A program made the translations under genes and the position numbers. The notes below the pieces were generated by a model. That model did not search any database. It was not told where the DNA came from and saw only the letters and a program-made list of their open reading frames with translations. A stretch of 5,755 nt of DNA from an uncultured Prosthecobacter sp. (GTDB lineage Bacteria > Verrucomicrobiota > Verrucomicrobiia > Verrucomicrobiales > Verrucomicrobiaceae): positions 1 to 5,755 of the forward strand of contig CALDGV010000559.1 in assembly GCA_937941745.1 (NCBI GenBank). The letters run 5' to 3'. Shown one piece after another: positions 1 to 5,755 of this stretch (its first letter is position 1; the number at the start of each line of letters is the position of its first letter).

Positions 1-1
1 G

Positions 2-1150
2 AACTACAATGATTACCACGGGAGCGGCAATCCCTATATCTCGAGTTTTACCAACATGTACAACACGCAGATGGCTGGCATCGCCGATGGTGAGGCCAAA
101 ACACGTGGCATGGAAGTCGGATTGGCCGCAGCTCAGGCCATGGTGACCTCACGTGCGGGTGACGGGTGGGATGCCGCAACCACTTATAGTCCACAGCCAT
201 TTGGCACGGTCGGTTACTGGCAACCGGGTGCATCAGCCGGTGCATGGGGTGCTTCCTCTGGCACATTCCTCAAGTCGCAATGGGGTAATGTGACGCCGTT
301 CACCATGAGCAGTGGCAGCCAATTTCGTCCTGCGGGGCCTGATGGTCTCGTCGCAACTGGCCCTGGTGGCACTTTGACCACGACCGATTATGCCAATTGG
401 GTTCAAAGCTCAGCCTACACCGCTGAGTTTAATCAGGTTAAAAGTATCGGTGCCGCCACAAGTTCGACTCGCACTACCGACCAGACGGTCATCGCTTACT
501 TCTGGGTGGATGGCCCAGGAACGGCCTCACCGCCTGGTCACTGGAACCGCATCGCACAAACCGTGTCCACGGCTGCCAACAGCGGAGCGGGATTAAGCGT
601 GGAGGACAATGCCCGTCTTTTTGCCTTGCTGAATATCGCGGAAGCAGACACCGGCATCGCTACTTGGGAGGCAAAGCGTTACTTCGACAACTGGCGCCCC
701 ATGCTCGCGATCAACACGGCAGACACGGATGGCAATATCGATACCATTGGCGATGCCGCATGGACGCCGCTGATTCCCACACCTTCATTCGGATCCTACA
801 CCAGTGGTCACAGCGCCTTCAGCATGGCGGGCGCAGAAATATTGGCGAATTTCTTCGGCACGGACAACATCGCCTTCACCACGGACTCTGAATCTCCCTT
901 CCTGCCTAGTGGGACCACTCGCGATTTTACCAGTTTCAGTCAGGCGGCCCAGGAAGCTGGCATGAGCCGTATTTACGGCGGCATTCATTGGGAGTCTGAC
1001 AATCGAGATGGGGCCATACTCGGAGCCGATGTAGCCAACAACGTCTTCAACAATTTCTTTCTGCCTGTGCCAGAGCCTGGCAGCGCATGGCTGATTTTTA
1101 GCGCAGGGCTAGCCTTCATGCGGCGTCGTCGTCGCCTAGGCCATGTGTGA
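2..1150 (+). CDS. Vanadium-dependent haloperoxidase / PAP2-superfamily protein with PEP-CTERM tail (5' partial)
   Basis: Secreted phosphatase/haloperoxidase-fold enzyme. The family binds vanadate (or phosphate) and oxidises halide with peroxide, or acts as an acid phosphatase. The frame is open from position 2 to the left edge, so the ATG at 56 is internal and the real start lies outside; relatives have roughly 80-100 more N-terminal residues including a signal peptide. Numbering from the first codon in the window (382 residues), the three family motifs are present: K225-x6-R232-P (KRYFDNWRP), S268-G-H270 (YTSGHSAFS) and S-R323-x5-H329-x3-D333 (SRIYGGIHWESD). H329 would be the vanadate-ligating histidine and H270 the acid-base residue. 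The usual PSGH reads TSGH, which occurs in this subfamily. The C-terminus has VPEPGS (357-359 are P-E-P), a short hydrophobic stretch and five arginines, a typical PEP-CTERM signal for exosortase sorting. Halide specificity and true activity cannot be read from sequence. It converges on the purM fragment with a 12-bp gap, so there is no room for a private terminator. Confidence 0.93.
   Translation, partial: NYNDYHGSGNPYISSFTNMYNTQMAGIADGEAKTRGMEVGLAAAQAMVTSRAGDGWDAATTYSPQPFGTVGYWQPGASAGAWGASSGTFLKSQWGNVTPFTMSSGSQFRPAGPDGLVATGPGGTLTTTDYANWVQSSAYTAEFNQVKSIGAATSSTRTTDQTVIAYFWVDGPGTASPPGHWNRIAQTVSTAANSGAGLSVEDNARLFALLNIAEADTGIATWEAKRYFDNWRPMLAINTADTDGNIDTIGDAAWTPLIPTPSFGSYTSGHSAFSMAGAEILANFFGTDNIAFTTDSESPFLPSGTTRDFTSFSQAAQEAGMSRIYGGIHWESDNRDGAILGADVANNVFNNFFLPVPEPGSAWLIFSAGLAFMRRRRRLGHV
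1044..1150 (+). other. PEP-CTERM sorting signal of the haloperoxidase gene
   Basis: This stretch encodes the last ~35 residues: NNFFLPVPEPGS, then a hydrophobic segment (WLIFSAGLAFM), then RRRRR and a short end. The order PEP motif, membrane segment and basic cluster at the extreme C-terminus is the established exosortase/PEP-CTERM signal. It implies that the organism encodes an exosortase elsewhere and that the enzyme ends up in the outer layers or extracellular matrix. The arginine run is encoded partly by a CGTCGTCGTCGC codon repeat. Confidence 0.85.
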
Positions 1151-1162
1151 GACCACAGCGGC

Positions 1163-1495
1163 TTAGTCGATCTCTACGCTCACTTGGGCGCTCGTGTCCA
1201 TCGTGCCGATGACTTTCGCGCCTGGGCTGCATTTCACCGCGGCGTCTGCCTGTTCAGGCGAGACGATAGCCACCCAGCCGAGGCCCATGTTGAAGGTGTC
1301 GATGGCGTCCTTCGGGTCTGCGTGACGCAGCACCTTTTGTACGACGTCGTTCTTCCAGAATGGGATGCGTAGGTTCGCGCCGAGGCCGCGCTTCAGGAAC
1401 ATACGTCCGAGATTTTCCGGCAGACCACCGCCGGTGATGTGAGCCATGGCCTTCGGCTTGATGCCGGCGGCTTTGAGCGCCTCCCGGCAGTTCTG
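1163..1495 (-). pseudogene. purM: purM 3'-terminal fragment (phosphoribosylformylglycinamidine cyclo-ligase), N-terminus missing
   Basis: PurM (AIR synthase) closes the imidazole ring of FGAM with ATP in de novo purine synthesis. Only the last ~110 codons of a usual ~330-350 are here. They carry the conserved C-terminal AIRS_C glycine motif AHITGGGLPENL, the TFNMGLGW motif and the closing VIGTMD segment, ending at a TAA (reverse of 1163-1165). Family-like reading continues upstream of the ATG at 1445-1447 as NCREALKAAGIKPKAM, so that ATG is internal and not a start. Beyond about 1493 the similarity stops (S-R-Q is not PurM-like), and the frame meets a TGA at 1508-1510. The whole N-terminal ATP-binding half is lost, so this fragment cannot be an enzyme. 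A full purM should exist elsewhere unless this is an assembly junction. The identity is recognised from motifs; the exact breakpoint is uncertain by a few codons. Confidence 0.88.
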
Positions 1496-1901
1496 GCGCG
1501 AGGTGTCTCAGAGTGAGCTGGCCGCCGCCAGGGAGCAGCCCGACGCAGCCGAGGCACGCTTCGGCCGCCACAAGCCCACGATGGAGGAGTTCCTCAAGCT
1601 CTTCCCCACCAGCTTCAAGAAGGAGCCGCGCGAGGCGCTGCTCTCCGGCGATCAAGTGAAGGCGGCGTTCCTGAGCTTGGGATGGCACCGGGACCTCTAC
1701 AAGGGCATGTCTGACAAAGCCGAGGCGGACGGGATCATCCGACGTGTGAGCGGCGAGGGACGCGGCGGACAGATTCTGCGCGGGCTGCCCGAGATCTTGG
1801 CCGCCTACACTGCCCGCCGTGAAGAGAAGGGCTCGATGATGGAAGACGTGCCGCTGAAGGTCACTGCAAAACGCCGCAAGCCCCCCCCCAAACAGCGCTG
1901 A
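1446..1901 (+). CDS. Truncated ORF of unknown function (C-terminal fragment, possible winged-helix tail)
   Basis: I do not recognise this protein. The 151-residue ORF starts at an ATG just after an in-frame stop at 1440-1442, but its first ~16 codons are simply purM read antisense, so the genuine coding part begins around 1498. From there codon use is strongly GC-rich at third positions and the protein is charged and helical: FLKLFPTSFKKEPREALL near residues 49-66, then a stretch (SGDQVKAAFLSLGWHRDLYKGM through ADGIIRRVSGEGRGGQILRGLPEI) that looks like a small winged-helix or DNA-binding module, then a basic tail (KRRKPPPKQR). Inference only: it resembles the C-terminal end of an ATPase/primase-type replication protein of a mobile element, missing its N-terminal part. 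Later in-frame starts are GTG 1503 and ATG 1581; none has a clear Shine-Dalgarno. A C9 run (1881-1889) encodes PPP near the end. A repeat cluster begins two bases after the stop. Confidence 0.5.
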   Translation: MAFGLMPAALSASRQFWREVSQSELAAAREQPDAAEARFGRHKPTMEEFLKLFPTSFKKEPREALLSGDQVKAAFLSLGWHRDLYKGMSDKAEADGIIRRVSGEGRGGQILRGLPEILAAYTARREEKGSMMEDVPLKVTAKRRKPPPKQR

Positions 1902-1903
1902 AA

Positions 1904-1996
1904 CGCGAACTCGGGAAACTCGTCCCTCCCCTATAGGGGGACGAGTTCCAGGACGAGTTCGCGCATATAAAAATTAAACAACGTCAGGACGAGTTC
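1904..1996. repeat. Nested inverted repeats plus direct GGACGAGTTC copies (iteron-like cluster)
   Basis: Perfect 10-bp outer arms CGCGAACTCG (1904-1913) and CGAGTTCGCG (1954-1963) enclose inner arms AACTCGTCCC (1917-1926) and GGGACGAGTT (1938-1947), with a self-complementary core CCCCTATAGGGG (1928-1939). The word GGACGAGTTC also occurs as direct copies at 1939-1948, 1951-1960 and 1987-1996, start-to-start spacings of 12 and 36 bp. The second and third copies share a longer CAGGACGAGTTCG. The arrangement could be a protein-binding iteron or operator array, an element end, or a structured RNA after the upstream ORF. No T-run follows the stem on either strand, so it is not a standard intrinsic terminator. 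The repeats are seen directly; the function is unknown. Confidence 0.8.
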
Positions 1997-2535
1997 GGCA
2001 CATGCCACCACCGCAGCCGACATAATGCGCCATCAGCAAGAAAGGGGACTGAGACCAAGCAGCCTGCCGCAGTGCTGAACGCGTTGACACGAACGCTGTT
2101 GTTAATCGCTCATGAGCACCCTTCAGCATGATAAACCTCCATCCGAGGGCGAACAAAAATGCCATGCGACAGAGCTTTGCAGCGGTTCCTGAAGGCGTAG
2201 CAGACCGCACTTTAAACTTCCTTGCGTCTTGGCGGCAGCAGTCCGGCAAAGAGGCCTTCAAAGCTGTCGTCGGGCATGTCCTCAGCATCACCCAGATTCC
2301 AGAATTTGCCGTGTCCTAGACGATGAATGGGTTCTGATTGTGACCAGAGGCTAAAAGCTGGGCGCATGCAAGCAAGGTTTGGCGCAGTAACCGAGTCATG
2401 CATGAATATCAATTGTGAATACTCTCTCATTAAAGATAATTAACCAATGGTAATTAAATTATTTGATTTATATCATGTTAGCCATAACTTTCATACCAAT
2501 CTATTGGCATAGTCCTGCAATCATTTCTTTCTCAA
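1997..2535. other. Gene-poor spacer, becoming AT-rich from about 2400
   Basis: Only short ORFs (up to ~100 codons) occur here on both strands. They overlap each other, none shows a recognisable family, and none has a convincing ribosome-binding site. One on the + strand (2128-2319, 63 codons) and one on the - strand (2212-2430, 72 codons) are the least implausible, but neither can be supported. From about 2400 the base composition turns clearly AT-rich up to the next gene, as expected for a promoter region. CCAAT-CT-ATTGG at 2496-2507 is a small dyad that could be an operator but could be chance. No tRNA or CRISPR pattern was seen. Confidence 0.5.
2413..2440 (+). promoter_or_regulatory. Possible sigma-70-like promoter for the surface-protein gene
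   Basis: TTGTGA (2413-2418) and GATAAT (2435-2440) are separated by 16 bp, matching the -35 and -10 consensus at 4/6 and 5/6 positions. The pair lies in an AT-rich stretch and would leave a leader of roughly 90 bases before the ATG at 2536. In AT-rich DNA such matches arise by chance, and promoter rules for this phylum are poorly known, so this is only a candidate. Confidence 0.3.
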
Positions 2536-2664
2536 ATGAATTTATCGTCTCACCATCTTCCTATACCAAGCGGTGTCTCCAAAACCCATTGGAGCGCTCG
2601 TGGTTGGCTGGCACACATCAGCTTTCTATTGACCCTTCTATTCGGGTGCTCGCTAATGGCTGCT
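2536..2664 (+). other. Signal peptide region of the surface protein
   Basis: Codons 1-43 give a long polar, weakly basic N-region (K16, R22, several histidines) followed by about 20 mostly hydrophobic residues and M-A-A before VEITDVKVV, fitting signal peptidase I cleavage after A43. A cysteine (C38) preceded by L-F-G resembles a lipobox only weakly because of phenylalanine at -2. The long N-region means that a later start is possible, but the only other early ATG (2656, M41) would remove the hydrophobic core. Confidence 0.6.
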
Positions 2665-5600
2665 GTCGAGATAACCGATGTTAAAGTTGTGGCGGGCAGT
2701 ACAAATCTCCTGATCGGCGAGGTTGGCTCCGTGGATATTAAGTATCGGAATGCATCTATCACCCAGAATGCACTGAATGCTCAGATCAACGTGCCAATCC
2801 CTTTAGCTCTGGCAGGTGGTGTTCCTGCCGACGTGCAGCTTGCAGGATCGGCCCATACAACAGCGGCCTTTTATAATCCGGGCACGCGGACAGCGACATT
2901 TACCTTCATCAATCCTTTGGGAGCGGGTTCCACTGGCACATTGCGCCTCAGTGTTCGTTTTCCTGCCGGGACGACCCCCAACGGTCAGACTGTGGCGATT
3001 ACTCCGGTGTTTACTGCGACTGGTGATCCGCCTAGTTCGAAAACGGTCAATCTGACCTCCGTTGCAGCTCCCAATCTGACAACCACAAAAACCATCGTGG
3101 CCGGCGGTGCGCACGACGGTGAGGTGGTCTATCGGGTGACAGCCGCCAATGGCTCGGCCACCGGCACCCTAAATATCAACGGTGCCACCCTGACCGACAC
3201 CCTTCCGGCCGATGCGGTGCTGGTGGAAATGATCCCATCGGGTTTGGGAACCTACAACGGCCCTCCAGCCAATACGGTGGCTTGGAACCTGGGAACGCTG
3301 AATGCAGGACAGTCGGTGAGTTATCTGCTGCGGGTGGCCTACCCGGCCGCAGATTTTCCTCTGGGCGGAACGGTGGTCAATCAAGTGACCGCAGCAGGAA
3401 CGCCGGTGGGGCTGCCACCCGTGTCGGTGAATGCTTCGGTGCCGCTCACCCTCAATGCCGGCGCTGCGAGCATGTCGTCGAGCAAAAGTCTGTTTTCGAG
3501 CACACCAGCCCTGAATTTCAGCCCTACTTACTACAATCTGAACGTGGCAAATAACGGCACGGCTGCGCTGAGCAATGTGGTGGTCGAAGACGTGCTTCCG
3601 CCTGAGTTCTTCCCATCGAGTATTGAAACGGGTTATGACACGGTGTTTGGCGGAGCAACGAATGTCAAAGTGGAGATCTCGACGAAGAACAATCCGGCCT
3701 ATGCCGAGGTCACCGGGTCGCCCTTCGCGGTGACCTCAAGTTCCGCCGTCGTGAACTTGGTCCCGCCGCTGGTGGCTGCGCTGGACGTGGTGACCAAGGT
3801 GCGGTTGACCTACAGCACGGTTGGCGTGGGCTTTGCGAACTCCGCCATCCGCATCTACGGACAGTTCAGGTCGCCAGATCGTGATGGAGTGGCCTATACG
3901 ATCTCGGACAACGGGATCGTCACCTATCAGACACCTGATGGTAGTGTTCAGAATCACCCCATCACCAACAATGGAACCGTAAGCTATGTGTTTAACGGCA
4001 CGCCCTCCAGCACGCCGGTCACCTCCGTCAACACCATCCGTGAAACCCGCCCACGCCCATCGCTCCAAAAGACCGTGAGCAGCGCCTCACCAAAGCCAAC
4101 GGACATTCTGACTTACACGATCAATATCAACAACGGGGCGGGAGCCACCGAAGGCCTGATCGATCCAGAGATCATCGACCTACTGCCGAGCACCGTGACT
4201 TTGGTTCCTGGTTCGATCTCTCTGACGAGCGCACCTGGAGGCTTTACGATGGCTTCACCGGTGATCACGCCGAATTTCCTTCCTGGGCAAACCAGGATCA
4301 AATTGAACTTCACCGGTTCGATTCCCGTCGCTGGATCTGCCGTCGTCACCTTGCAGGCCCAGGTCAATCCGGGTGTGGCCTCGGGCACGGTCGGCATCAA
4401 TACCATCGTGTTATCGACTTTCTCCAACGGGCCGATGCATCCTGACGACGGCACTCCGATCACAGACACTCTCGATCTCGATGGTGACTCCAACACCACC
4501 GAGGTCTTCGTCGGTTCGACAGCAACCTACACCGTCACCGAGTTGGCGGGTCTCGACTCTGAAAAGCAGGTTCTGGGCTACTTGGACACTGTTTACTCCA
4601 AGTTTCCGCAGTTGGGAAAAACCCTGCCGCTGGGAACTGCGGACTACCGTCACTACCTCTTCAATCCTGGCAATCAACCCGCCAATGCGCTGGTCGTTTA
4701 TGACATCCTTCCCTACATCGGCGACACCGGAGTGCTGACCATTGATGACGGTCGTGGCTCGCAATACGCCGTGAATCTCGAAGGCCCGCTGTCCACCACT
4801 GCCACAGTGCGCCGCTGGAACACAGGGACCCAATCCTACGACGCTCCGACAACAGCCCCGATCACGATCACTTACAGCACTTCATCCAACCCACAACGTC
4901 CCGAACTTTTCCCGGAGATACTTTCCGGCCCGGCTCCTGTTGGAAGTGATGTTCCAAACTGGATGGCGGCTGGAGCCGTCTCCAACTGGAGTCTGATCCG
5001 CTCGATTCGTTTCGACTTCGGGGCTTTGGTCATCAATCCCCTGGATGATCTTGAGTTTCACACTCCGATCCGTGTGGCAAGCGATGCCGATGCCGGTGAG
5101 GTGTCCTGGAACAGCTTTGCGTTCGCTGCCAAAAACGCCAACGACAACGAAGTCATCTCTCCTTCGGAGCCGATTAAAGCGGGTATCGAAATTCGCGCTT
5201 CCAGCCTTGGCAACTATGTCTGGATCGACAGTACACTTGGCTCCCCTGTGACGACTGGAAATGGCATCCAGGACGGCATCGAAAATCCTCTCCCTGGTTC
5301 CACAGTCGAGCTTTTCAAAGCTGATGGCGTTACGCCCGTCACGAATGCTTATGGAGTCGTCGTTCCGTCACAAATCACCAGTTCGATTGGCCGCTACGAA
5401 TTCACCGGCCTGATGCCAAGCAATCTGAGCAACACGCTCCCAGGCGGGCTCGTCGTCACCGGCACGGACTACGTCGTGAAGGTCACACCTCCTGCCAACT
5501 ACGTGCCCACTGGCGTCAATGGTGGTGACCCGGACAACAACATAGCCAACGATAACAACGGCGTGATCGATGGCGCAGGCCCAGCCTCCAAGAGTGCTCC

Positions 5601-5755
5601 GATCACACTCACCATCAGCAGTGAAACGACCAGTGATGGTCAGACTTCCGGCGTGGATTCTGATGGCAACATGACGGACGATTTCGGCTTCGTGCCCATC
5701 CCGGTTAACGTCGCATCCCTCGGCAATTATGTCTGGCTCGATCGCAATGGAAACG
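2536..5755 (+). CDS. Large secreted surface protein with DUF11-like repeats and SdrD_B domains (3' partial)
   Basis: Very large exported, adhesin-like protein; 1073 codons are in the window with no stop before the right edge. The frame is closed by TAA at 2485-2487, and ATG 2536 is the first ATG after it; no Shine-Dalgarno is visible. Residues 1-43 look like a long signal peptide: basic K16/R22, then a hydrophobic core [20 protein letters not shown], with cleavage likely before VEITD. Residues ~44-175 form a beta-rich N-terminal module. DUF11-type beta-sandwich units follow at ~180-290 ([16 protein letters not shown]), ~312-445 ([16 protein letters not shown]) and ~508-635 ([17 protein letters not shown]). 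A more divergent unit spans ~685-885 ([19 protein letters not shown]). An SdrD_B domain follows at ~890-1058 ([27 protein letters not shown]), and a second begins at ~1061 ([12 protein letters not shown]). Asp/Asn-rich turns such as [14 protein letters not shown] suggest calcium binding, as known for Sdr B repeats. The role is probably cell-surface or matrix structure and adhesion. The anchor type is unknown because the C-terminus is outside. Confidence 0.9.
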   Translation, partial: MNLSSHHLPIPSGVSKTHWSARGWLAHISFLLTLLFGCSLMAAVEITDVKVVAGSTNLLIGEVGSVDIKYRNASITQNALNAQINVPIPLALAGGVPADVQLAGSAHTTAAFYNPGTRTATFTFINPLGAGSTGTLRLSVRFPAGTTPNGQTVAITPVFTATGDPPSSKTVNLTSVAAPNLTTTKTIVAGGAHDGEVVYRVTAANGSATGTLNINGATLTDTLPADAVLVEMIPSGLGTYNGPPANTVAWNLGTLNAGQSVSYLLRVAYPAADFPLGGTVVNQVTAAGTPVGLPPVSVNASVPLTLNAGAASMSSSKSLFSSTPALNFSPTYYNLNVANNGTAALSNVVVEDVLPPEFFPSSIETGYDTVFGGATNVKVEISTKNNPAYAEVTGSPFAVTSSSAVVNLVPPLVAALDVVTKVRLTYSTVGVGFANSAIRIYGQFRSPDRDGVAYTISDNGIVTYQTPDGSVQNHPITNNGTVSYVFNGTPSSTPVTSVNTIRETRPRPSLQKTVSSASPKPTDILTYTININNGAGATEGLIDPEIIDLLPSTVTLVPGSISLTSAPGGFTMASPVITPNFLPGQTRIKLNFTGSIPVAGSAVVTLQAQVNPGVASGTVGINTIVLSTFSNGPMHPDDGTPITDTLDLDGDSNTTEVFVGSTATYTVTELAGLDSEKQVLGYLDTVYSKFPQLGKTLPLGTADYRHYLFNPGNQPANALVVYDILPYIGDTGVLTIDDGRGSQYAVNLEGPLSTTATVRRWNTGTQSYDAPTTAPITITYSTSSNPQRPELFPEILSGPAPVGSDVPNWMAAGAVSNWSLIRSIRFDFGALVINPLDDLEFHTPIRVASDADAGEVSWNSFAFAAKNANDNEVISPSEPIKAGIEIRASSLGNYVWIDSTLGSPVTTGNGIQDGIENPLPGSTVELFKADGVTPVTNAYGVVVPSQITSSIGRYEFTGLMPSNLSNTLPGGLVVTGTDYVVKVTPPANYVPTGVNGGDPDNNIANDNNGVIDGAGPASKSAPITLTISSETTSDGQTSGVDSDGNMTDDFGFVPIPVNVASLGNYVWLDRNGN
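5203..5755 (+). other. SdrD_B domain array (one complete, one cut by the window edge)
   Basis: The SLGNYVWID start at residue 890 recurs as SLGNYVWLD at residue 1061, about 171 residues apart. In the first unit the family landmarks appear in order: [20 protein letters not shown], a [10 protein letters not shown] turn, YVVKVTPP, the Asp/Asn-rich loop, SGVDSDGN, and the closing DDFGF. These Ig-like collagen-binding-type B repeats usually occur in tandem near the distal half of surface proteins, so further copies are expected beyond the window. Confidence 0.88.

Noticed and set aside
56..1150. ATG at 56 as the true start of the haloperoxidase gene
   Set aside because: The frame is open to the left edge and the residues before it (NYNDYHGSGNPYISSFTN) read like a continuing protein; the family needs a longer N-terminus.
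1163..1447. A complete small 94-residue gene on the - strand starting at 1447
   Set aside because: It is the C-terminal part of PurM; PurM-like residues continue upstream of that ATG.
1254..1688. 144-codon - strand ORF
   Set aside because: It overlaps both the purM fragment and the + strand ORF in the wrong frames; its composition (Arg/Leu/Gly-rich) is typical of a shadow of GC-rich coding DNA.
1904..1963. Intrinsic transcription terminator
   Set aside because: The stem is strong, but no T-run follows it on the + strand, nor on the - strand.
1904..1996. CRISPR array
   Set aside because: Repeats are only ~10 bp, in both orientations, and without regular 30-bp spacers.
1974..2430. Short ORFs on both strands (1974-2291 -, 2128-2319 +, 2212-2430 -)
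   Set aside because: They are mutually overlapping, have no recognisable family and no ribosome-binding site; not enough support to call genes.
2641..2652. Lipoprotein signal (LFGC) in the surface protein
   Set aside because: Phenylalanine at -2 is atypical for a lipobox and a better signal peptidase I site (MAA before VEI) follows; not excluded but unsupported.
2463..2684. 73-codon + strand ORF overlapping the surface-protein start
   Set aside because: It lies in a different frame from the long secreted-protein frame, which has a signal peptide and continues for over 1000 codons.
4113..4852. Several - strand and out-of-frame + strand ORFs of 63-140 codons
   Set aside because: They are antisense or frame shadows of the DUF11/SdrD_B gene, whose own frame has clear domain motifs throughout.

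Overview
The window most likely comes from a Verrucomicrobia (or related PVC-group) genome. The evidence is a vanadium-haloperoxidase-type protein with a PEP-CTERM sorting tail, a large secreted DUF11/SdrD_B surface protein, and a purM fragment whose wording fits that phylum. This placement is from family knowledge and was not computed.

Layout. (1) Positions 2-1150 (+) hold the 3' two-thirds or more of a secreted vanadium-dependent haloperoxidase/PAP2-family gene; its start lies left of the window. (2) Positions 1163 to about 1495 (-), convergent to it with a 12-bp gap, hold the last ~110 codons of purM (AIR synthase). The purM reading breaks abruptly near 1493-1500, and the first two thirds of the gene are absent. 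(3) Directly across the break, on the + strand, is the 3' end of an unrelated GC-rich ORF ending at 1901. Its annotated-looking ATG (1446) lies inside antisense purM, so it is probably a truncated gene with a start supplied by the junction. (4) Just after its stop, 1904-1996 carries a compact cluster of nested inverted repeats and direct GGACGAGTTC copies. (5) Positions about 1997-2535 have no gene I can support and become AT-rich from about 2400, with a possible promoter. (6) Positions 2536-5755 (+) hold the first 1073 codons of a very large secreted surface protein made of DUF11-like beta-sandwich repeats followed by SdrD_B domains. It runs off the right edge.

How the parts relate. Both substantial genes encode exported proteins: a haloperoxidase tagged for exosortase processing and a large adhesin-like wall/matrix protein. 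Nothing in the sequence shows that they form one pathway. The middle (about 1490-2500) looks like a rearrangement or mobile-element scar: two truncated genes meet tail-in, beside repeats and gene-poor DNA. I do not see a complete novel multi-gene system. The most informative targets are the purM junction, the repeat cluster and the truncated ORF next to it.
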